Positions 1-5,021 of a DNA stretch of 24,760 bases are shown piece by piece. Positions within the stretch are counted from its first letter, which is position 1, and each line of letters starts with the position of its first letter. The notes beneath the pieces were generated by a model, which was given only the letters and a program-made list of their open reading frames with translations, was not told where the DNA came from and made no database searches. This DNA comes from a virus, in IMG/VR virus record IMGVR_UViG_3300025853_000611, positions 1 to 24,760 of that record; one strand, written 5' to 3'. Both the position numbers and the translations under genes were made by a program.

Positions 1-2
1 AG

Positions 3-137
3 CATCGCCTGACGCATCTGCGTGAGGCTGATCTTCGGGAAATACAAGAAAAGCAACGCGCTGCGACTTACACCAGCAATGGCCAGATTTTACCGAGCAA
101 GCTTCCGCAAGGCTTGGTGATCGACAAGGAGATTTAG
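3..137 (+). CDS. C-terminal end of an upstream late gene (partial)
   Basis: An open frame enters from the left edge and stops with TAG at 135-137, leaving 44 residues that end in GLVIDKEI. The upstream part is missing, so no family can be named. It lies directly before the lysis genes, with one base between its stop and the next ATG. Its last codons also carry the AAGGAG Shine-Dalgarno of that next gene. From this position it should be the last tail or virion gene of the late operon; that is inference from context only. Confidence 0.6.
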   Translation, partial: HRLTHLREADLREIQEKQRAATYTSNGQILPSKLPQGLVIDKEI

Positions 138-138
138 C

Positions 139-354
139 ATGGCAAGCACCATCATTGATGACTACAAGATATTCCCCCGGCTTATGATGCTGGTGGTCAC
201 GATTTTGACCTATCAATCTGTGCATTGGTACATGGGTTTGCCCGACCCGACAAACGGTCAAGCTGGCCTTGTAAGCGTGTGTATGGGCGCTTTGACTGGT
301 TGTTTTGGCATTTGGATGAACAAGGAAGCTAAGACTGATCGGGGCAACAAATGA
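139..354 (+). CDS. small two-TM phage membrane protein, lysis cassette
   Basis: A 71-residue protein. Two hydrophobic stretches are visible, about residues 13-32 (FPRLMMLVVTILTYQSVHWY) and 42-60 (GLVSVCMGALTGCFGIWM), followed by a charged C-terminus (NKEAKTDRGNK). AAGGAG lies 8 nt before the ATG. Its stop overlaps the start of the next gene (ATGA at 351-354), so the two are probably translationally coupled. It resembles short uncharacterised phage membrane proteins found beside holins. It could be a second holin, an antiholin or a pinholin-like protein, but no motif decides between these. Confidence 0.75.
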   Translation: MASTIIDDYKIFPRLMMLVVTILTYQSVHWYMGLPDPTNGQAGLVSVCMGALTGCFGIWMNKEAKTDRGNK

Positions 355-734
355 TACAAGCATTGCTGGGGCAAATCACACAGCTTGCGGGGTCATGGCT
401 GGATGCCAAAACCACCAAGCAAGCAGCAGATGCAAAGCTCAAGCTGACTGAGGCCGAAGCCAAGGCCAAAATCATGCTGAGTGAAAAGACAAGCGTAGCC
501 GATTGGGAACGCATTATGGCTCAGGGTACGCAGTCCAGCATTAAGGACGAAGTGGTGACTTTTGCCGTTCTGGTGCCAGTAATACTTTGCTTTGTGCCGG
601 GCATGGAAGACACGGTGAAAAACGGCTTTGATCGTTTGGCTGAGCTGCCTGAGTGGTACACTTGGCTGGTGTTTACTGTCTGCACGGCTGCTGTTGGCAT
701 TCGTGGCGGCAAGCAATTCTTCGGGAAAAAATAA
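351..734 (+). CDS. holin, GTA-type 3-TM family (probable)
   Basis: 127 residues. An amphipathic, Ala/Lys/Glu-rich N-terminal half (residues 15-50, probably helical) is followed by two clear hydrophobic segments, about 68-83 (VVTFAVLVPVILCFVPG) and 102-116 (WYTWLVFTVCTAAVGI), and the tail GGKQFFGKK. The order (charged N-terminal helix, then KDE, a hydrophobic PVILxFxPG segment, WYxxxV, GxRGGxxFFGKK) matches 3-TM phage and gene-transfer-agent holins as I know them. It would form inner-membrane lesions that release the GH108 muramidase encoded 90 bp downstream. It overlaps both neighbours by 1-4 nt. Confidence 0.75.
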   Translation: MIQALLGQITQLAGSWLDAKTTKQAADAKLKLTEAEAKAKIMLSEKTSVADWERIMAQGTQSSIKDEVVTFAVLVPVILCFVPGMEDTVKNGFDRLAELPEWYTWLVFTVCTAAVGIRGGKQFFGKK

Positions 735-835
735 TGGAACTTTGGCAATGGGTAGCCCTGTTCAGCGCTGTAAGTTTGAACACCATCGTCAACTGTTGGC
801 GTCTTTATGTGGAGATAAAGCGAAATGAAAAATAA
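734..835 (+). CDS. 33-residue single-TM peptide between holin and endolysin
   Basis: The start overlaps the holin stop (TAATG, 732-736) and the gene ends 11 nt inside the endolysin gene. The peptide begins MELWQWVALFSAVSLN and has one hydrophobic segment (residues 4-22) followed by a basic tail (KRNEK). Tight overlap on both sides within the lysis cassette argues that it is translated. A lysis accessory role is plausible (holin regulator, or a remnant of an i-spanin), but no lipobox or spanin feature is visible. The frame could also be read from farther upstream inside the holin gene; the 734 start is preferred because of the stop-start coupling. Confidence 0.6.
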   Translation: MELWQWVALFSAVSLNTIVNCWRLYVEIKRNEK

Positions 836-1334
836 CTTTGATCAAGCCTTAGAATGGCTGCTTGTCCACGAAGGTGGCTTTGTTAATCACCCTCAAGACC
901 CCGGCGGTATGACCAACCTGGGCGTTACCAAAAAGGTTTACGAGCAGTGGCTTGGGCGTGACGTTACAGAAAGCGAAATGCGTGACTTAAAGCCCAGCGA
1001 TGTTGCGCCGCTTTACAAGAAGAAATACTGGAATCGCATTAAGTGTGACCAGCTTCCGCAGGGCGTTGACGTTTTTTGCTTTGACTGGTGCGTAAACTCC
1101 GGGCCAAAACGCCCAGCGCAGGCCTTGCAGCGCATTATTGGTGCAACAGCAGATGGCGTGATTGGCCCCAAGTCTTTGCAGGCTGTGGCTAATTTTGACG
1201 AGCATGAAGTGCTAGAAAAGATGCACGACAGCAGACAGAAGTTTTACGAAAGCTTGGGGCATTTCAAAACGTTTGGCCGAGGCTGGACGCGGCGTAACGA
1301 TGAAATGCTAGAACAGGCGCAAAGCCTTTTGTAA
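825..1334 (+). CDS. endolysin, glycoside hydrolase family 108 muramidase
   Basis: 169 residues. The N-terminal GH108 domain (about 6-92) begins FDQALEWLLVHEGGFVNHP, where Glu16 of the HEGG motif is the expected catalytic acid; DPGGMTNLGVT follows, as is typical of the family. The C-terminal half (about 95-165), with NSGPKRPAQALQRIIG and DGVIGPKSLQAV, matches the PG_binding_3 peptidoglycan-binding domain usually fused to GH108. It cuts the murein glycan strand at lysis. There is no signal peptide or SAR helix, so it needs the upstream holin for export. The length is typical for a full enzyme. The start at 825 sits within the end of the preceding small gene. Confidence 0.93.
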   Translation: MKNNFDQALEWLLVHEGGFVNHPQDPGGMTNLGVTKKVYEQWLGRDVTESEMRDLKPSDVAPLYKKKYWNRIKCDQLPQGVDVFCFDWCVNSGPKRPAQALQRIIGATADGVIGPKSLQAVANFDEHEVLEKMHDSRQKFYESLGHFKTFGRGWTRRNDEMLEQAQSLL

Positions 1335-1338
1335 GGCA

Positions 1339-1734
1339 TTGTCTAACAACACCTGCGCCAAGGGCCGCGCTGGTGAGTTTTTTGTAGCGTTTATTTTATC
1401 CAAGCACTTTCACATTGAGAGCTTTCTGGTGGATAAGACCGAAGATGACCTTTGGGTGCGCCACCCTGATGGAAGTATCAAGCGCGTACAAGTTAAGTCA
1501 GCATTGCCAAAAAAAGCTAGGGGAAATCGTGGTGCTTATACTTATTTGCAGCGCCGTGAGCCTGACTGTGATTATCATGCTTTTGTGGCGCTTGATCTTG
1601 ATTTGGCGATTTTGGAGCCTTCTAGCTTTTTACGCCAGCGAAAGCACCTCACCTTCTACCCGGAAGACTTTACCTTCGAGAACATGATTCTGAGCTTTCA
1701 GCAAACCTTGGATGTGCAAGCTCTTGCTTATTGA
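1339..1734 (+). CDS. putative PD-(D/E)XK nuclease-fold protein
   Basis: 131 residues if started at TTG 1339. The in-frame stop at 1309-1311 leaves no ATG or GTG alternative upstream, and GTAAGG lies just before the TTG. The pattern KGRAGEFFVAFIL (Glu13), then TEDDLWV (Asp37), then RVQVKSA (Gln51-Val-Lys53) is that of small PD-(D/E)XK proteins related to the PDDEXK_5 / Holliday-resolvase-like group, in the Q-x-K variant. It starts 4 nt after the endolysin and is the last gene before attP, a usual place for accessory cargo. Substrate unknown. The fold call is moderately firm; the role is not known. Confidence 0.6.
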   Translation: MSNNTCAKGRAGEFFVAFILSKHFHIESFLVDKTEDDLWVRHPDGSIKRVQVKSALPKKARGNRGAYTYLQRREPDCDYHAFVALDLDLAILEPSSFLRQRKHLTFYPEDFTFENMILSFQQTLDVQALAY

Positions 1735-1766
1735 AATTACACAAACGAAAAATTGTGCAAAACCTG

Positions 1767-1795
1767 TTGACAGGCCCAGCAAGTAAAATTAACGT
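1767..1795 (+). promoter_or_regulatory. possible sigma70 promoter before attP
   Basis: A perfect -35 box, TTGACA (1767-1772), is followed after 17 nt by TAACGT (1790-1795), a weak -10. It would read toward the integrase, but a terminator-like hairpin lies between. The TTGACA may instead belong to an integrase or excisionase binding site in attP. Confidence 0.3.
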
Positions 1796-1802
1796 AGGAC
1801 AC

Positions 1803-1923
1803 TGTTATTACTTGGAAATAATGGTGACCCCGGCAGGATTCGAACCTGCAACCTGCCCCTTAGGAGAATGTTTTATTCTTTTATAGGCATAAAGGCTTCC
1901 CCAAAACTTTCCCAGTAATAACA
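1803..1923. repeat. 9-bp inverted repeat flanking the attP core
   Basis: TGTTATTAC (1803-1811) and its complement GTAATAACA (1915-1923) bracket the tRNA segment. Their placement suggests integrase or accessory-factor binding sites, but no experiment or family consensus supports this. Confidence 0.4.
1822..1866 (-). other. attP core: 3' half of tRNA-Arg(CCU)
   Basis: Read on the minus strand, these 45 nt are the 3' part of a tRNA from the anticodon loop to the encoded CCA. The loop CTCCTAA holds anticodon CCT. It is followed by the anticodon-stem strand GGGGC, variable bases AGGTT, the T stem GCAGG/CCTGC around TTCGAAT, the acceptor strand CGGGGTC, A73 and CCA. The 5' half is absent, so this is not a tRNA gene. 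A tRNA 3' half 350 bp upstream of a tyrosine integrase is the usual attP identity segment, which rebuilds the host tRNA after integration. The inferred host target is a tRNA-Arg(CCU) gene (argW-like). Confidence 0.88.
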
Positions 1924-1930
1924 ACGAGTA

Positions 1931-1953
1931 AGAGGCGTTTTGCGTCTTTTTTT
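1931..1953 (+). terminator. possible intrinsic terminator after the lysis operon
   Basis: An imperfect hairpin (arms within 1931-1936 and 1942-1947, with one G:G mismatch) runs into a tract of eight T (1946-1953). It would end rightward late transcription before the integrase. The stem is short, so confidence is low. Confidence 0.4.
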
Positions 1954-1985
1954 ATGTAAGAAGCCATGCGTGTTTGCATAAAATA

Positions 1986-2035
1986 GTTACACATTGGGTT
2001 ACACAGGTTGACTAAAACAATCTAATTTGACTAAA
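1986..2035 (+). repeat. paired direct repeats upstream of the integrase module
   Basis: GTTACACA occurs at 1986-1993 and 1998-2005 (12-bp period, close to one helical turn). TTGACTAAA occurs at 2008-2016 and 2027-2035 (19-bp period). Short tandem sites beside attP are typical of integrase arm-type or excisionase sites. The first TTGACT could also be a -35 box for the gene at 2059. Nothing else occupies the intergenic stretch 1735-2058 beyond the attP elements listed. Confidence 0.4.
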
Positions 2036-2058
2036 TGTGAATATTGAGGATTGAGAGA

Positions 2059-2265
2059 GTGAAAACTATTAAAATCACAGTACACGGGGAAAACCTCCTA
2101 CAAAAGCTTGCTGATATGCGTAAAAAATTTACCGACAGCGAGCATGTAGAAATACAAGAAGCTTATCTGCAAGCCATGTTTCCCCTTGAGACTGAAATCA
2201 TCGAGGAGATATGCGATGCCAACGATTTTGAAGCTGAGCAACCTGAGACTATACCAGTCCAGTGA
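2059..2265 (+). CDS. small hypothetical protein overlapping the integrase start
   Basis: 68 residues from GTG 2059, which has GAGGA 8 nt upstream; a TTG at 2044 is in frame but has no ribosome site. The protein begins MKTIKITVHGENLLQKLADM and becomes acidic toward the C-terminus. It overlaps the integrase by 50 nt in another frame. Its size and position would suit an excisionase or integrase regulator, but there is no recognisable winged-helix pattern and its Glu-rich makeup is unlike typical Xis proteins. Unknown function. Confidence 0.6.
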   Translation: MKTIKITVHGENLLQKLADMRKKFTDSEHVEIQEAYLQAMFPLETEIIEEICDANDFEAEQPETIPVQ

Positions 2266-3325
2266 TCGCGGCTTTCAGCTAGTCTGGAAAGACAAAAAGA
2301 CCAACAACCTCGTTAGGCGGCAAGTACCGCCTGACATTATCGACCCGCAAGCCTATGCTATAAAGATGAACCCGCTTGTTGGGCGTGGCTTGCTGGACAT
2401 TGATAAGCGAAACTTCACCCTTGCCCGGCTTGCGCCAGAATATCATGCCTTGCTTGATGAACAGGTGCATAACTTTGTGCAAGGCCATAAGTATGCCGAC
2501 AAGATTCGCCCAGCGCGGCGAGATTGCGTTAAGTCGCACATTAAGTTGCACATATTGCCCGCCTTGGGTGATCAGCCTATTGATCGCATAGAGCCAATCG
2601 ACGTAGCCAACCTGCAAGATGATCTTCGGCAAATCATGCTGCCGCAAACCGTCAACCCGGTGATTGGCACTTTGTCTCGCATGATGAAGTTCTTTGTGCG
2701 GCGCGGGTATATCGACAGCAATCCATGCAGAGACATAGACCCGCTTCGGGCTGTAAAGTCTGACCCGCGTTATACTCCCAGCAAAGAGGAAGTAGAGCGT
2801 GTGATTGCGCAATGCTCAGGCTGGAAGAAAACTATGGTTATGCTGGCCGCTGGCACTGGTATGCGGATTAGCGAAATCTTGGCCTTGGAATGGAGCAATA
2901 TATCTGGCGATACGATTAGCATTGAGGCGGGCGTAGTTAAGGGCAACATAGGTGCGCCTAAGACGCGAGAAAGCCGCCGTAAGCTGCGCGTGGATGCTAG
3001 GCTCAAGGTTAGGCTGTCAGAAATGCGATTGCAAAGCACGGGTGCGTTTTTGTTCACCAATAAGAATGGCAGATTGTTTAGCTCAGTGGATGTGCTGAAC
3101 AGGGTGCTATACCCGGCGGTGGACAGGGCTGGTGTGCAGAAGTTTGGCTTTCATGGATTGCGCAGGTTTTACGAGAATGAGCTGGAAGCGCAGGGCGTTA
3201 GGAAAGATCATATACAGCGCTTGATGGGCCATGAGATTGGCAGCAAGGTGACTGACAAGCATTACCGTGTGGTGCGTCAGGAAGATGTGCTGCGGGATGA
3301 CTATGTGATAGAGGTGGGGGGTTAG
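2216..3325 (+). CDS. int: tyrosine site-specific integrase
   Basis: 369 residues from ATG 2216, with GAGGAG 7 nt upstream. The N-terminal region (1-60) resembles arm-type DNA-binding domains. A core-binding SAM-like helical domain (about 75-175) is followed by the catalytic domain. The catalytic set is visible: Arg217 (GTGMRISEIL), Lys in VVKGN, His313 and Arg316 (HGLRR), His339 (LMGHEIG) and nucleophile Tyr350 (KHYRV). It joins phage attP to the bacterial attB; the tRNA-Arg(CCU) segment 350 bp upstream is the likely crossover site. The gene overlaps the upstream small ORF and converges on the repressor gene, with the two stop regions overlapping by 4 nt. Confidence 0.95.
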   Translation: MPTILKLSNLRLYQSSDRGFQLVWKDKKTNNLVRRQVPPDIIDPQAYAIKMNPLVGRGLLDIDKRNFTLARLAPEYHALLDEQVHNFVQGHKYADKIRPARRDCVKSHIKLHILPALGDQPIDRIEPIDVANLQDDLRQIMLPQTVNPVIGTLSRMMKFFVRRGYIDSNPCRDIDPLRAVKSDPRYTPSKEEVERVIAQCSGWKKTMVMLAAGTGMRISEILALEWSNISGDTISIEAGVVKGNIGAPKTRESRRKLRVDARLKVRLSEMRLQSTGAFLFTNKNGRLFSSVDVLNRVLYPAVDRAGVQKFGFHGLRRFYENELEAQGVRKDHIQRLMGHEIGSKVTDKHYRVVRQEDVLRDDYVIEVGG

Positions 3326-3331
3326 CCCCCC
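3316..3331. repeat. G6/C6 hairpin at the convergent int and repressor stop codons
   Basis: GGGGGG (3316-3321), loop TTAG, CCCCCC (3326-3331). The loop encodes the integrase TAG on the plus strand and the repressor TAA on the minus strand. There is no T tract on either side, so it may act as an RNA 3'-end stabiliser or a factor-assisted bidirectional stop, not a classical terminator. Confidence 0.55.
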
Positions 3332-3984
3332 GACCTGCTTCTTTGACTGCCGACAACCACATGCACAGCATATAGATCGGCTTTGTTGAAATGCACAGGC
3401 TTACCGCTGCGCACATCTTGAGCAATAACTTTGTCTTCGGTAAGCTCTACAAGCTCACGAAAAATGCCCACGATTTTATCCTGTTGCTGGAACATTAGCA
3501 CAATGTCATCTTTTGGCTGTGCGTCCAGTGTAGGATCAACGAAGAGTGTATCGCCAGAAAAATACCTTGGTTCCATAACAGAGCCAAAATTCACGGCGGC
3601 ATAGGCTTCGCCTGAGTAATCTAAAAAGGATGGTTTTCTAATCTGCGTTTGTGCAGCATTACCTGCACGTAGAACAAAACCATCGCCTTTATCGAATGTT
3701 TGGCCCATTGATTGTTTCTCATTATAAAGCGGAATAAACACGGCTGTGCCTTGCGCTTGCGTAAATGACCGAAATGCTGGTTGCACTTCTGTAGCTTCAT
3801 CCATTAGTTCAGCTACGTTTACATTTAGCGCTTCTGCTATTCTCATCAGCTTATCGGCAGCGGGCGCTTTTATAATGCCCTTCTCGATTTTGCTAATGTT
3901 AGCTTGGCTAACCTTGCTTAGCTCCGCTAGTTGCTCCTGCGATACATTTAGTTCGCGTCTAATTTTGTACAGCTTTGTGTACAT
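3322..3984 (-). CDS. CI-like phage repressor (HTH plus S24/LexA-fold domain)
   Basis: 220 residues, leftward. An N-terminal HTH_3 domain (about 4-60, with VSQEQLAELSKVSQANISKIE) is followed by an S24-type C-terminal domain (about 100-210) with YAAVNFGSVMEPRYFSGDTL. It should bind operators in 3985-4381 and keep lysogeny, repressing the divergent Cro/early operon. The motif usually written GDSMEP reads GSVMEP here, so the residue before Met is Val136. The position of the catalytic Lys, after DDIVLMFQQQDKIV, appears to be Gly173. Self-cleavage may therefore be lost. The gene converges on int. Confidence 0.88.
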   Translation of the reverse strand: MYTKLYKIRRELNVSQEQLAELSKVSQANISKIEKGIIKAPAADKLMRIAEALNVNVAELMDEATEVQPAFRSFTQAQGTAVFIPLYNEKQSMGQTFDKGDGFVLRAGNAAQTQIRKPSFLDYSGEAYAAVNFGSVMEPRYFSGDTLFVDPTLDAQPKDDIVLMFQQQDKIVGIFRELVELTEDKVIAQDVRSGKPVHFNKADLYAVHVVVGSQRSRSGG

Positions 3985-4083
3985 AAGTGTTCTCCAACTT
4001 TCCCTGGCGATTTATTCCCCGCCCAACTCCAAAAATAACGTGCGAGGCTTATATAACTGGCTTCAATATTTAAAGCGTAGCTT

Positions 4084-4159
4084 GGCCCTCTTGGCGATAC
4101 ACACCAACTGCTCACCCTGCGGCCAAACCAACCATTATTTCTTGCCCCCGGCCCTCTTG
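4084..4159. repeat. GGCCCTCTTG direct repeat, 66-bp period
   Basis: GGCCCTCTTG occurs at 4084-4093 and 4150-4159, each followed by a related CACCA-CT segment. The period is a multiple of three, and a leftward open frame crosses it, giving two similar peptide units (SSWC...ARGP and SSWC...PRGP). No start or family supports a protein, so it is listed as a repeat only. Confidence 0.45.
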
Positions 4160-4321
4160 CTGAATTGCACCAGCTAGAAACCAAAATTCCGAAAAATCCG
4201 ACCGCGAAGCTATGTCTAGTTTGCATAATATTCTCCCTTTTATCAAGCTTAAACTATACGCATCTGAATAGAAGTCAAGGTGATACTTATAACTTTACGC
4301 ATATTTTTATTCTAAATAGTC

Positions 4322-4350
4322 TTGACGCGAATATTTTATTCACATAACCA
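4322..4350 (+). promoter_or_regulatory. candidate early (pR-like) promoter with operator in the spacer
   Basis: TTGACG (4322-4327), a 17-nt spacer and TAACCA (4345-4350) lie 32 nt before the Cro-like start. The spacer holds the inverted repeat GAATA-TTT-TATTC (4329-4341), so a bound repressor would block polymerase. The -10 is weak. Confidence 0.4.
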
Positions 4351-4381
4351 TTATGCAAATCAACATATTGGGGTGTGTAAA

Positions 4382-4603
4382 GTGCAGCTATACGAATACT
4401 TGCATGATGAAAATATAAGCCAAACCGACTTTTCCAATAAGATCGGAGTCTCACAGCCAACATTAAGCAGATATGTGAATGGTGATAATATTCCGTCAGT
4501 CATAATTGGTTATAAAATCGAAAAGGCCACCAAAGGTGCAGTCAAATGTCGAGACTGGGAGATTTTGCAAAAGGCTTTAGCTAGGGCCACTGCCAATGGT
4601 TAA
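4382..4603 (+). CDS. Cro/YdaS-like HTH regulator
   Basis: 73 residues from GTG 4382, with GGGGTG 7 nt upstream; an in-frame GTG at 4373 is the alternative. The sequence has the helix-turn-helix pattern ISQTDFSNKIGVSQPTLSRY, with NGDNIPSVIIGYKIEKATKGAV after it. This is close to YdaS/Cro-like proteins of lambdoid prophages. It is the first gene of the rightward early operon and lies opposite the CI-like repressor, which fits a Cro role of turning down the repressor promoter. It overlaps the next gene by 8 nt. Confidence 0.8.
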   Translation: MQLYEYLHDENISQTDFSNKIGVSQPTLSRYVNGDNIPSVIIGYKIEKATKGAVKCRDWEILQKALARATANG

Positions 4604-5021
4604 TGCCCGCGATAAGGGTCGCAGAGGCGAATACCAAGTCGGCCAGCAATACTTTGAGCATATGGGGATTCGCCTCAAGCGCGACATCGAGCAATACCGC
4701 GCTGCTGATCATGGTGACTTGCTGGCAGATGGCGATTTTGATTGGCCGTTTTGCATCGAAGTAAAAACCTATGGCGGGCTGAATGTAACGCATCAGCCAA
4801 GCTGGTGGGAGCAGGTCAGCAAAGCAGCAGATGCACAAAAGCTCATGCCTGTGCTGTGGTATAAGTATGACCGCCGAGATTGGCGAGTAGTCATGCGGGC
4901 CAACAACGTCAGCTTTGCGCTGGGCGGTACGCTTGGCCACGATGACATGCTGCTCACCATGAACGCTGACACATGCTTTTACCTCAGCAGAGAAATACTG
5001 GCAGCGAGGGCAGGCGTATGA
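4596..5021 (+). CDS. PD-(D/E)XK endonuclease, Holliday-junction-resolvase-like
   Basis: 141 residues. KGRRGEYQVGQQYFEHMGI gives Glu12 in the first helix, HGDLLADGDFDWPFCIEVKTY gives Asp41 and Glu55-Val-Lys57, the complete PD-(D/E)XK catalytic set. The layout resembles the small phage and archaeal Hjc-like resolvases (PDDEXK_15 type). It probably trims or resolves branched recombination intermediates during replication and packaging. It is tightly coupled: it overlaps the Cro-like gene by 8 nt and the methyltransferase by 4 nt (ATGA). A restriction-like or homing function cannot be excluded, but the early-operon position favours resolvase. Confidence 0.72.
   Translation: MVNARDKGRRGEYQVGQQYFEHMGIRLKRDIEQYRAADHGDLLADGDFDWPFCIEVKTYGGLNVTHQPSWWEQVSKAADAQKLMPVLWYKYDRRDWRVVMRANNVSFALGGTLGHDDMLLTMNADTCFYLSREILAARAGV

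Larger units (their letters stand above)
3985..4381. promoter_or_regulatory. CI/Cro divergent control region
   Basis: A 397-bp stretch without a convincing gene between the leftward repressor and the rightward Cro-like gene. The half nearer Cro (4215-4380) is AT-rich. It contains related motifs at 4256 (ATACGCAT), 4296 (TACGCAT) and 4325 (ACGCGAATATTTTATTC), a palindrome at 4329-4341, and TTTGCATAAT (4220-4229) inverted at 4350-4359. The half nearer the repressor contains a duplicated 10-mer (4084, 4150). Operators and both promoters probably lie here; exact sites are inferred. Confidence 0.6.

Noticed and set aside
1822-1866. A functional tRNA gene
   Set aside because: Only the part from the anticodon loop to CCA is present. 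The acceptor 5' strand, D arm and 5' anticodon strand are missing.
3948-4226. 92-codon leftward protein gene overlapping the repressor start
   Set aside because: It occupies the control region, no ribosome site is seen, and its content follows from a DNA duplication.
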